DNA of 64,000 bases from contig ML682118.1 in NCBI GenBank assembly GCA_007922195.1, positions 1,730,393 through 1,794,392 of the forward strand. Direction: 5' to 3'. The DNA comes from Podocnemis expansa. Lineage: Eukaryota; Chordata; Testudines; Podocnemididae. Positions 1-11,400 of the stretch are shown here, in pieces. The stretch's first letter is position 1, and the number at the start of each line of letters is the position of its first letter. The position numbers and the translations under genes were made by a program. The notes beneath the pieces were generated by a model. It saw only the letters and a list, made by a program, of their open reading frames with translations. It searched no databases and was not told where the DNA came from.

Positions 1-715
1 ATGTGGTGAATTGCATCCTCAGCAAGTTTTCAGGTGACACTAAGTTGGGAGTCAGTGCTAGATAACATTGAATGGGGGGCAGGGTAGAATACACAACAAC
101 CTAGATAAATTAGAGGACGGGGGCAAAAGATATTTGATGTTGTTAAACAATAAAAAGTGCAGCTTCCTATACTTAGAACGGAAGAATCCTTCAGAAAGGA
201 TGTGGACAAAGTAGAAAGAGTCTAATGGAGAGTAACAAAAATGATTAGGGAGCTGAGCTACATGATTTATGAGGAGAGGCTGAGGGAAATAGTCTTATTT
301 AATTTGTAGAAGGGAAGAATGAAGGGGGATTAGATAGTAGCCTTTAAGTACTTGAAAGTGAGCTCCAGGGATGATGGAGTTAGGCTGCTCTGACTGTTGA
401 TAGATGACAAAACCAGGAGCAATGGTCTCAAGTTGCAATGAGGGAGTTCTAGGTTGGATATGAGGAAATTTTTGTTTTGGTTTGGTTTTTGTTTTTTTGT
501 TAACTAAGAGGATGCACTGGAATGGGTTACCTAGGGAGGTAGTGAAATATATATGCTGAGAGGGTGGTTTTTTTTTGTTTGTTTATTTTTTTAAGATGCA
601 AATTGACAAAGCCCTGTCTGGAACAATTTATTTGGGATTGGTCCATCTTTGAGCAGGGGATTGGACAAGCTGATCTCATTAGGTTCATTCAAACCCTGTG
701 TTCTATGATTCTGTG
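1..715 (+). repeat. CR1 LINE 3' fragment
   Basis: Degenerate CR1 sequence in + orientation: a block with ATTTATGAGGAGAGGCTGAG, then GATAGATGACAAAACCAGGAGCAATGG, and a 3' end TTCTATGATTCTGTG that is the usual CR1 tail. It is broken by a T-rich stretch near 465-600. No usable reading frame remains. Confidence 0.75.
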
Positions 716-949
716 TACCGGACAGCGAACTTCAAGCATCTGCTTCAATGTATGGCTGGTCTTTGGTTCACAGCCTAAGGTTCAGACCACAAAGCTTGTG
801 TAAGGCATGTGGTTCAGGCCTTCTTTGCTACACAGCTCATCTGAATTATTAGTATTAAAGCTTGCCCAAAGTGCAAAGGATATATAATTAGGCTTGAATT
901 GTGTGTGTTGGGAGAAATGGTTTGTGTTATATACAGAAGCCTTCAGTAG

Positions 950-1735
950 GAGGTTAAAACAGAAAAGACACGAAGAAATGGTCAGACTGAGGTCTAAGGC
1001 TTAGTGAGCCAAATGAAGAGAACAGGCCTGAGTTGGATAACTAGCTAAAATGACAGACGTCAGGCTAAGGCAGTCCAACCTCATAGGAGTCGGCAGGAAG
1101 TAAACTGCAGTTGGGAAATGAAAAAGTACAGGAAAAGGACCTTGAACATGTTGAGGTGGTCTAGCACAAAGGAGATAGAAAGAGATGATGTGAACTATCC
1201 ATCCTTGAACTCTCAAATGCAAAGGTATATGTAACTGCAGAACGACACCTTGATAATTGGAGATGTTCAGGGATGCACAAATGTATCAAAATAATGGGTA
1301 GCAACAAAAAGGGATACATCGAACAATCTAGGTCATTTCAGACCCCAAAGAGGGCTGAGACAATAGGTTTGAGCAGGGCATAAAAGCAAGAGCCTGAGAG
1401 TCCAGATTTGGGGGAACTGAGGGAGTGATGGAGAGTCCTGCCATCAGTTCAGCTGTTCCATTGCATTGAGAGCATGAATGCTGCCAGCAGATCTGTTGAT
1501 CACTTCACTTTGTGCTACACTGCAATAAAGCCTAGTCTGGCACTTTTTGTTTCTACAAAGAACTGTGGTTGTGTTGCCTTGACAGTGAGCATTGCCTCAC
1601 TTTGCCTCTTGCACACAGAGTACCCCTAGGTTCCAAATCACTGAGCTAGCCAAGTTCTCACTAGAGATTTGAGCCAAAGTTAAGCCAAAACATTAACCAA
1701 AAGATTACCCCAGCTTAGCATCACTAACACAAACA
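950..1735 (+). repeat. LTR-like direct repeat, copy 1
   Basis: This block aligns over its length with 3330-4115 in the same orientation. It contains a promoter-like GCATAAAAGCAAGAGCC near 1377 and a polyadenylation signal in CTGCAATAAAGCC near 1521, followed by a GT/T-rich stretch; this is the layout of an LTR (U3-R-U5). Exact ends and a target duplication could not be fixed. With copy 2 it would delimit a short, decayed provirus-like element. Confidence 0.55.
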
Positions 1736-2163
1736 TGGGAAAATCTATTTAAGTTTATCTGTCTAATGCTGCATCCTACAGACCAAAAACACTTGAAGCT
1801 ATTACATCCTGAAAACAGCAGAAGATACTGATACATACTGAAAAAACCCTAAGCATCAAGAAAAGGAAAATGAATTATTTTAAAAAGAGTAGACTGGTCT
1901 GCTATGCACCTGAGTATACCAGATGTGAACAATCAGTAGCTGGACCAGGCTCATCTGTAATTTAAGACTAAATTGGCTACTGTAAAAGAAATTTAATTCT
2001 TGTTGTATTATTGTGCTATATGGCTATAATTTTCCCATATTGATGTATACCTTTTACAATGTGTACAGCAGTGTTAATTTTTTTCATCAACCATAGGTAA
2101 AAAATAACAAACCAATGGCTGCAAATAACATAAAAGCAGGTAAAACATAAATTGGTTATAAAC

Positions 2164-2792
2164 TAGGGGTGGCCAAACTTATGGAACTCAAGAGCCACAC
2201 AAGTTGATCATTAAACCTTCGAGAGCTGCACTGAGACATATAACCATATTATACCAACTCCAAAATTGGTAAGTTTAAAATTCATTGCAGACTTTATCGT
2301 AAAAAGAGGGCAAATATTGATCCTACTAATGTTAGATTCTAATAATTACTTAAGCTTACCATGAAAACTAGGCCTATGTGAAAAGTAAAAACTCAACTTT
2401 TTCCCATCCTCTCTGATCATGCCTCTTCTCTCCACCCTCTCCGACCATGATGCCGCTTGTCCCTGTTTTCCTGACCCCCTCCCTAACCTCCAGGCCCTGA
2501 CACTGGCTCCCCGGGCTGACCCCCACTCCCCGGGCTCCTCTTACCTGGCTGCTCCAGTGGCTAGACACAGGCTGGGGCTCGCTACCCTAGCTTTAAGCCC
2601 TGCAAAGGCTGAACATGCAATATGGTTGCTCTGGCACCCAGGCACAGGCGGGGGTTTCCCCCTGAGCATGCTCAAGGTGGGAGATTTAAAACCCCTAGGC
2701 TGGGGCTGCTTTCCTCTGGCTTTCTTCTGGGAGCCACACTTTTTCATTCAAGAGCCGCTTGTGGCTCCTTAGCTGCAGTTTGGCCACACCTG
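2164..2792. mobile_element. Non-autonomous hAT element (629 bp)
   Basis: Terminal inverted repeats TAGGGGTGGCCAAACT and AGTTTGGCCACACCTG are flanked by a perfect 8-bp target duplication TTATAAAC (2156-2163 and 2793-2800). Eight-base duplications and CAGGGG-type ends are typical of hAT transposons. No transposase frame is present. It sits between the two LTR-like repeats. Confidence 0.9.
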
Positions 2793-3329
2793 TTATAAAC
2801 AATCAAAGTAACTAATTTAAAAAAAAACAAAACAAAACTAACTTAACTAACACACAAGGAATTTACAAAGTAAAAAACTGTGTTAACAAACCTCCTCTTA
2901 GTTCTAATGAATCGGTGGTTAGTAACCCTGTATCCGAAATTAGGCATATGTTACTCAAAACAATCTTGCTCTGTGTTTAAGTACCAACATTAAGTCCTGA
3001 CACAGCAATTTAATAAATTGATTACTGTCCATTCAATCATAAAACTACACACCCCAATCAAAGTCTCAAACCTGACATTCCTGGGCCCAATATAAGTGAC
3101 TATCAATAACTAGCCAATAAAATCTGTCCCTCAGTCATATAAGAGAATGTAGAGACTCATGGACATAAGGATATGAGCATATCGATAGCAACATAACATA
3201 AGAATGGCCACATTAACAGCGTTTAGCCCACTAGGTGAGCTGTCTGTACACTAAGCTCTTCCAGAAGGATGGGTAAACATCTTCCCAATGAAAGACAAAA
3301 AGGTGGACAATACAGGAGAAAGTAAAAGG

Positions 3330-4115
3330 TAAAAATAGAAACAACAAGTAGAAATGGCTAGAGAAAGGTTTGAGGCCTAATGAGCCTATCCAAAACAGTA
3401 AACCTGAGTTAGATTTCTAGCTAAATTAACATGAATCAAGCTAGGGCAGTCTGACCTCATCAAAAATGGCAAGAAGTAAGCTGCAGCTGGAGAATGAACA
3501 AGTACTTGAAAAGCACCTTGAAAGTGTCCAGTTGGCCTAATACCAGGGAGATAGAAAGAGATGCTGTGAATTGTCCTTGAACTCTTCAGTGCAAGGCTAT
3601 ACATAACTGAAGAATAAAGCCTTGGTGACTGGAGATGTTCAGGGATTCATGAATCTATCAAAATAATGAGTAGCATTGGGAAAGAGGTCTGTAGACCAAT
3701 CAAAGTCATTTCAGACCCCAAAGAGGGCTGAGACAAGAGATTTGAGCAGAGCATAAAAGCAAGAGCCTGAGAATCCAGATTTAGTGCAACCAAGGGGATG
3801 ATGGAGAGTCCTGCCAACAGTTCAGTTCAGCTGTTCTGTGGCATTGAGAGCATGAATGCTGCAAACAGATCTGCTGACATTGGTCACTTGCCATTTTGCT
3901 ACACTGCAGTAAAGCCTAGCCAGGCACTTTTTGTTTCCACAAAGATCTGTGTTCATGTCAGTTTCTTCAGTCATGAATGTTGCTGCAATTTACTTCTTGC
4001 ATACAGGGTACGCCAAGGCTCCAAATCACTGAGCTAAGCGAGTTCTCACTAGAGATATGAGCCAAACGTCGGCCAAAGCATTAACCAAAGGAATACCTCA
4101 GCTTAGGGTCACCAG
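3330..4115 (+). repeat. LTR-like direct repeat, copy 2
   Basis: Second copy of the block at 950-1735, with the same TATA-like GCATAAAAGCAAGAGCC (near 3751) and CTGCAGTAAAGCC in place of the AATAAA signal. A piece of its 3' part (AAATCACTGA...CACTAGAGAT) is repeated again at 4155-4195. The 1.6 kb between the copies includes the hAT element at 2164-2792 and no recognisable gag or pol frame. Confidence 0.55.
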
Positions 4116-4354
4116 GCTCACTCATTCCCTCCTTAGATACCCAAGCCAGTCTCCAAATCACTGAACTAGCTGCATTCCCACTAGAGATCTGAACCAGCGG
4201 GAATCCTGAGGGAACACCCCTACAGAGACACCTTGACACAGCGAAACTGACATCCATACTGCACACACCGCAACACAGATAAGGGCACATCCTACCTGGC
4301 ATACCACACCGTCAATGATTTATCTTATTGCTTTCCCTTTGAGAAACATTTTAT

Positions 4355-4640
4355 TTAATTTTGACTCATAGACTTTAAGGCCAGAAGGGATCCTTTTGAT
4401 TTTCTAGTCTGACCTCCAGTTCAGCATAGGCAGCAAGAACTCATCCTGTGCCCACTCCTGTAAGAGGCAGCTACCTTCTGACTGAGTTAGTGGGCTCCTC
4501 AAATAATGGTTTAAAGACACCAAATTACAGAAAATTCATCATTTACACTACTTTAGACAAGCAAGTGACCCCTTCCCCATGCTACAGAGCAAAGCAAAAA
4601 ATCTCCAGGTCTGTGCCAAACTGACCTGGGGAAAAATTTC
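4355..4640 (-). repeat. CR1 LINE 3' tail
   Basis: The + strand reads CATAGACTTTAAGGCCAGAAGGG then TCTAGTCTGACCTCC, the reverse complement of the usual CR1 3' end. Degenerate and noncoding. Confidence 0.7.
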
Positions 4641-4679
4641 TTCCTGTTTGCAAATAAAATGATCAGTTAGACCCTGAGT

Positions 4680-4970
4680 CTGTGGGGCCTGCTGAGGAAA
4701 GAGGCGACCCAGAGTGGCTTATTGGCAGCTGCACACCATGGAAAGAAGCCATTCCAGGCATCTTCTTTTCGCACCATGGAACATGGGCATGGAGGGGACC
4801 CTACATACCTCAGCTGCCCCTGAAAGATGCTGCCTGGAGTGGCTTTCAGTGGCATGAGCCACAATTTCTATGGTATTGCAGAGGGTGCCACATGCATCTC
4901 TGAATGGGCTCTCCTGCCACTGTCACCACACTTTCTGTGGGTTGACTACCCCAACCCCTGTGCTTCTGTA
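4680..4970 (-). repeat. Truncated hAT-like repeat, inverted relative to 9076-9646
   Basis: The stretch aligns in inverse orientation with about 9105-9340 (for example ACCATGGAACATGGGCATGG against CCATGCCCATGTTCCAGG). Its outer end at 4970 reads CAGGGGTTGGGGTAGTC on the minus strand, a hAT-type terminus. The other end is missing. Confidence 0.55.
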
Positions 4971-6334
4971 TCATTTTATGTGTAGAAACAGACTATATCC
5001 CTAGTGAATTTAGTCCTTTGTGCTCACACTCACTGTGGTACAATCAGACTATGATGGAACATGGATGGCTATTTCTAGTACTAAAGTTCGAAGGTAAAAA
5101 ATGAAAAAAAAACCAAAAAACATTATAGTTTATTTATTTAATATTCACCGTGCTAAAGGAAAGAGGGTTATAAAATGTAGTAATCACATATGGTAAAAAA
5201 CAAAACATACATCGAAGTTAAAAGGCAAAGAAAACTCACCAACAAGTTACAGTCTAACCTCAGTGTAAATGTGGAGTTGCAACTTTACGTTCAGAAAAGT
5301 TTACCCATATGGATAAGAGGTGCACACAAATTCCTTTATTAAGTAAGATATTTCAAAGAGAAATCTTGCAGATATACTTATTTATCAAGCAGCTGAAATA
5401 TTATAGTTCTTCATGCTATACATGTCTGTGATCACTGAGAAACGAATATATATGTATTGTATCATGCTAGGAGCAGACTTGTGTGTTTCTAAAGAGTACT
5501 AGAAGACCAATATTTCAGCCCCAGGCTTAGCAAGCCCTTTCTCCCCTTGAAGCTGAGCAGTGGCTCCTGCAGGTTAATTGGCACACCTGGAGCTAATTGA
5601 AGCCTCATCCAGGACTTATTTAATAAAGCTTGCACACCACCCCACCACCCCAAAAAAGAGGGAGAAAGGGGGAATGTAGTTGGAGTGTAAGGATAGTTAG
5701 CAGAGTGTGTGTAAGGAGACAAGATAGTATTAGAAGGTAGATGGATCTTGGAGGGCAACAATGCTGGTCAGGAAGAACTCTGCAGTTATAAAGTTTGGAG
5801 GTAGGAAAAACCCCTGCCCAAAAGGGACAAAAGATCTTTTGCAGGCCTGGAGGCTTGGGAAAGGACCCTGCCAGAATGGGAAGATTTAACAGGGCACTAT
5901 TGCACTAATTGGGACTCTCAGAGACCAAGGCCCATCTCAGCAAAGTAGACAGGGCTCCTTCCTGGCCTAACAATCCAAATACTAAGTCAAAGGGGCAGGA
6001 GGAAGGAATCCACTGAATGGATCTGGTTTCCTGAAGTGTTATTTGGAGACTGCTACCTATATGATCCCTAGGTTGGGGCCTGGAGCTGAGGGTAGGACTT
6101 CCCTGCCCAAAAACCTGTATTCCCCATTCATTGGGGGGACTGAAGTTCCAGCAAAGAGGCTGGGGTCTATGAGAAACAAGAAAAACTGGGAGCCAGCAGA
6201 GACCAACTGTCTTAGTAACGCTGTATTACCCTCAATCACCCTAAAAGGGCAATGAACATTCAGTGGTGAAGCAGTTTCCCATTTTACTGCTAGAAGGAAG
6301 CTCTGGAGCCACCAAGATAGAGGAGAAGAGTTCA
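4971..6334. other. Noncoding, no recognised feature
   Basis: AT-rich sequence downstream of the phospholipase gene. I see no gene, RNA or clearly bounded mobile element; scattered ORFs have no recognisable content. Confidence 0.5.
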
Positions 6335-6450
6335 AATCAAATCAAATCATAGGGCTGGAAGGGACCTCGTGAAATCATTGAGTCCAACCCCCTGGGAATT
6401 GAACCCAGGACCTTCTGCATGTTAAGCAGAGGTGTTAGCTACTGTCATAG
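6335..6450 (-). repeat. tRNA-derived SINE with CR1-like tail
   Basis: On the minus strand an A-box-like TAGCTAACACC is followed by a B box GGTTCAATTCC (6395-6405), close to the Pol III consensus. The 3' part (GTTGGACTCAATGATTTC, then GGTCCCTTCCAGCCCTATGATT) is a CR1-type tail, which would let CR1 reverse transcriptase mobilise it. It ends in a short TTTGA repeat. Confidence 0.7.
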
Positions 6451-6639
6451 TGTCTTATAAAACCTATCTAGGAACATCTTACAAATTCATCATCTACTGC
6501 CAGGGAGACATTTGGGGTATGTGGCTTCTACCTACCACATTAGGTACCTAAAAACCAACATTAGGCCTTCATGGGATTCACCAAGCCCTTACTCAGCTGT
6601 TGCTGAAGTGTTTAGGTGTGTATTCACAGTCAGAATAAA

Positions 6640-7140
6640 AGAAAGGAACAGTCAGAAGCAGGGCACCTAGTATAAGGCCTGAGGCCAAACTAAAGCTAAG
6701 TCCTGTTGTTGGGAAGCAAAGCTATTAGAAGCTAGGTTATGAGCAAATACAGGCCCTGTTACAAGGCAGTTGCCTGCTCCCAAGTTCACTGAACTTAGTC
6801 AGAACAAGACTAGGGTTGCAGAAACATGAACATGCCCAAGAAGTGCAAAGGGTAAAGTGTGATAACTAACCACACCAGAGGCTGATATATAATTTGTCTG
6901 CACCTGTCTATAACAGAAAGGTTACAGAGGAGGATCTTTGCCCAGCTGAGGGGAAGAAGGGGTAGGGAGTCCCACTGTTCACCAGGTGAGTTTGCTGTAA
7001 GGTGCATAGATCTGTTAGTGCAATGGTAACACGTGCAGAGCACTAGGATCATGCTTTGTTAAGAATAAAACTGACAGTGTGTCTTCCCTGCTGTGGGTTT
7101 CTTAGGCAGCTCCATCCAAGTCTGCTGTGTCAGCAGACCT
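6640..7140 (+). repeat. Possible degenerate LTR-like segment
   Basis: A noncoding block with a polyadenylation-like AGAATAAAACTG near 7062 followed by a T/G-rich stretch, somewhat LTR-like. No ends or target duplication were found, so this is tentative. A G-run lies at 7150-7160. Confidence 0.25.
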
Positions 7141-8272
7141 TTCACTACGGGGGGGGGGGGAGGCGGCTTTTCTCCAGACATGTGGAGAAGATCCACTGAG
7201 CTGCAACATTAAAGGGCATGCTCTGTGCCATTCACCCTAGCCACTGGTGATTGTAAGGGGTGTTTTCCAATCCCAGGTGTGATAAATTGTAGTTATGGCT
7301 CTGTGTGTCAGCTACCTGTGCAGAGCTGGTACAGAACACATTCAGTTAACAGTCAGATATTGATCCTGGCGTTGAGTTCCCCAGATGCCTTAGGGCCTAC
7401 ACACAGTTGCCTGACTCTAGTCATAGAGCAACTTATTCATGAAGTGGGAGAAGATGGTGATTCTTCACACAGCTCACCTGCAGGGCCCACTGCTGTAGCC
7501 CCAGAAGACTAGAGTCTGTCTCTGAACTCACAGTGCATGGCTGTAGCCATCAGCTTCTTGTACTTGCTCTGTCTGTTTCTGGTTTAGTTTCTCTTTAGAT
7601 ATTTAATCTCTTGTAGTGCCATTTCAGCAAGAGTTAGATACTCCACCCCTCCCAGCAGATTGTCCTACTGCCCGATGGTTTGGGCACTCACCTCAGAGAT
7701 AGCAGAGCCCTTTTCAAATCCCTTCTCCCCCTCAGACAATGAGGGATTTGAACTAAGGTTTCTTCAAACCTAAGTGAGTACAGGGCTAACGGTTCTGAGG
7801 AAGGTCATTGTTCTCCTCAGGTCCCACAGGTGAGAGAGGCAGAGGAAGGCCTGTCTTTTCTAGGTCACGAATCGCTCTGGTGCTTATTTATCTGGACACC
7901 AGTATGGAGGTGGAAGTGCATATTCCCTAGGAAGAAATAAGCATTCAAGGAGATTTTACTGCAAACACTTAGGTGTGGAAGAAATTTAGGTGCTACAGGG
8001 TTCTGTTGCAATTGAGCAAGATTTTGTGAATCACAATGAAGCCTAAGTCTGAAACTTAGGCACTTAAAGTGGCAGATAGGTGCCTAAACCTCTTTGTAGT
8101 TCTAATCCACCAAAAAAAAAACAAAAAAACACAAAACAGCCCTTCCCAGCTGCGTGTAAATTATCAGTGATCAAAATGTGCAGCTTAGTAACAAATTCTG
8201 GCATTCCGGGTCAATCACAGAATTTGTGCCATTCATGAACACAAGCCAAATAGACACATGTCTTTAAAAAAT

Positions 8273-8430
8273 CTAGGCAGAAGAGGACACGATGTTACGG
8301 ATCTCTTGCAGAATCTTCTCCTTGTTGTTGGCTACATTCATCCCTGCTTTCTTGAGGAGATCTTTGATGCTTGTCTCTTCATGGGAGAAAATAAAGGTGG
8401 GAAACTTGTCCCAGAAGATGTCTATTTCAC
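8273..8430 (-). CDS. PLA2G4C: PLA2G4C last coding exon and stop
   Basis: Acceptor TTTATTCCTAG precedes 158 bases ending in TAG. The peptide starts [12 protein letters not shown], includes [15 protein letters not shown] and ends [14 protein letters not shown] matches the human NKKKILREL helix. The human protein continues about a dozen residues further and ends in CCLA, a CaaX prenylation box; here the chain stops early with Ser where the Cys residues would be. No AATAAA was found close downstream on the minus strand, so the 3' UTR end is not placed. Confidence 0.9.
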
Positions 8431-11400
8431 CTAGGAATAAACCAGGTTGGTAAATGCCCAAGGAAGGAAAACAGTGATTTATGCAGAAGCAGAAAGTACT
8501 GATACGTGAAAAGGCAGGAGAACACCACAGCCAATTCCTATGGTCCAGCTTCCTGTGCTGAGGCTGGACCCAGTGTACCTAGACTGACACTGACAGGTGT
8601 TTGTCCAAGCTGTTCTTAAAAAAATTCCAGTGAGATTGGTGTCAACTGAGCAGGGAATTTGAAACTCTGTGAGACCTGAATCTGGCATTTAGCTGGTGAA
8701 AGTGGCAATGAAGTGCCTAGCTCTCCTTTGAGAATCTACCCACTGAGCTTTAGAAGAATGGCATAAAGTTAAGTTACCTGGACAATTCACGTTGTTGAAA
8801 AGTGGAAAGTGCATGACAGTGGGGCCATCTTTTCCTCTGAAGATGTAGCAGTCAGAGGGGTCATCTGTTTCTTTGATTGTTTTTGGATCTATCTCAGGAA
8901 ATGAGATGTTATTTTTCTTACAATACTTGACAGTTTTCTTGATAGTCTGGGAAGGAAGCAAAAATTATTTTAAAATAAATTAATTAAAAAATACTGTTTC
9001 CACCAGTAAAACGTAATGCCGCTAATATGGCTGGGCAATAGACTTTAAAATGGCCATAACCTAAAGCGTACAAACCTGTAGACAACCCCTGCCTCATTTG
9101 CCACCAGGGCATGAGAGCCCATTCATAGCTGCACGCGGTACCCTCTGCAATGCCACAGAAATTATGGCCCCCTCCTGCCACTGAAAGCCACTCCAGGCAG
9201 CTTCTTTCAGGGTAGCTGTGGCATGGATGGTCCTCACCATGCCCATGTTCCAGGCAGAGTGCAGAAAAAAGATGCCTGGAATGGTTTCTCTTCGTGGTGT
9301 GCAGCCACCAAGAAGCCACCTTGGGTAACTTCTTTCTTCAGCGTGCCTGGGGACCACCCCCCCACCAGAGCCACTCCAGGGAGCTTTTTTCCATGGCATC
9401 CTTGGGGATCCCTGTCCCCTGCCATGCTGCCAACAGGAGCCACTCCAGGCAGCTTTTTTCCATGAGTGGCTCCTTTCAGTGGCATGCCAGGGAAGTGCCC
9501 CCCCCACCTCCTAACCTCCAGCCATGGCTGCCACCAAATTTTCAGGGAGCTGCTGTTTTTATTTCTGTGGAGGGAGCCACTGGCACTGACTGACAGATGA
9601 GGAGGAGGGGCTGGCACAAGGGGTCAGCAAAGATTGCTGACCCCTGGTATAAACCCTGCTACGAACCTCTAAAGCACTAACAGAGATTCTTCAATGGAAA
9701 CCAAACACTATCCTGTTGCTATCTATGCCACCAGAATTGCTGTGGACAGTTCATATATTGTGGCTGAGATCTTCAAAATCATTAGTCCCTTAATTGGCTT
9801 CAGAAACTGACCCTTGAATTTTTTAGCTCCAAACACAGAAGTGGTTTGTTTTTTGTTTTTGGTTTTTTTTTTGGAAATGTGCTTATAGGATACTTACGTT
9901 TCTTAATATCTTAACTGGAGCTCCATCACTTCTATTTATCTGTTATCTGCCCCCCGCTGAGAATGGCCTAGCTCCATCCTCACTGGGACCCCCTGTGACT
10001 TGGTTGTCCTGAGGCAACCACCTGAAAGTGCAAATACCATAGCAGGCTGCAAAAAGGGGAGCAGATGCTCCCAGTACTGAAGACAAGTTCCAAAGGGGTA
10101 CCCATGTTAGTCTAGCTCAGTAAAACAGGCAAGGGGTCCTGTAGCACTTAAAGACTAACAAATGTATTCATCACATGAGCTTTTCTGGGAGAAAAATCCT
10201 ACTTCGTTAGATGCTTTGAAGATGGAGGAACTTATAGAATGGAGGAAAAAGAAGTTCGGGGAAGTGTAAATCTTGGGTTCAGGTCATATTGAAATAGAAA
10301 ATCAAAACAGTTGTTAAGATTAAGATTCAATCACTGTGAAACAGCACATAGAAGATGGTGAGGTCAAATCACCTGCTGTAATGGAAGAAGACTCCATTGA
10401 TCAACCAGTCAAGTAGGACATCAAGACTTCAAAGAGAAGCAGCAGAATTAGAACTGATATACAAGCTTAGTCTGGACTAATTTGGCCTAGGTCTACACTA
10501 GCCTTTGGCTAGTCCGAACTAAAAAATTTCTTAGTTTGGACTAGGCAAAGTTTAGTCCAGACTAATAAATTGAATGGTTAGTCTGAACTAAGCACTTAGT
10601 TCTAACTTTAAATCTGAACTGCTGTGATGCAAACGTGGACTAATGGCTAGTTCAAACTTCAAACTAAAAAGCCTGGGTAGTTCAGACTAATGTCAGGCTT
10701 TTTTAGTTCAGACTAGCAAGTCCAAAATAAGAGATCTTATGTAGATATAGGTATGCATTCTTAAAGAGCTAGCTTGGAAACAGTCGTGTTTTAACATGAT
10801 TATCTCCTCAATATAATAATCAAGCACAGCCTCTTTGTTATAAGGCTCTTTAAGCTTCCTAATAATTTCCACTCCATCTGGAACCTTTTCCAAGTTATTC
10901 ACTGTACCTTTTTAAAACAAAATCAGTGAACCCATCCACATTTGAAAAACTCTAGCCATTAGGACCTGAACAAAGTCTTTCAAAATAGAAAATTTGGCTT
11001 GCAGCTTCATGCAAAGATACATCCTGAGATAATCCAGTAAGTTTTCCTCCATGCCCTCCAGCAGCAGCAAATGGTTTGCAAAAGTCATTGGGGTTTTTAT
11101 TCCTTTTGGAGCAGTGTTGAGTGACAAACTATTTCCCATAGAAAATCTGTCCTTCCTCTGATCAGAGGCGTCACTCTGAACAAACATTCCCTTCTAAAAC
11201 AACAGACTCCTTTTGGGTTTCAGTCTAGCTCAGAATCAACTCTCAGGCAAGCTGAAAAGCACATTTTGTCTGCCCCTCAGACAAAAATTGGACTCAAAAT
11301 CTCCCATCAGTAGATACACAACTATTCTCAACATTCAGACAATTTGAAGTTTCCTCTTTGTTTTGCCCCAGCCTATATGGCTGTTCCTAGGCAAACTTTT

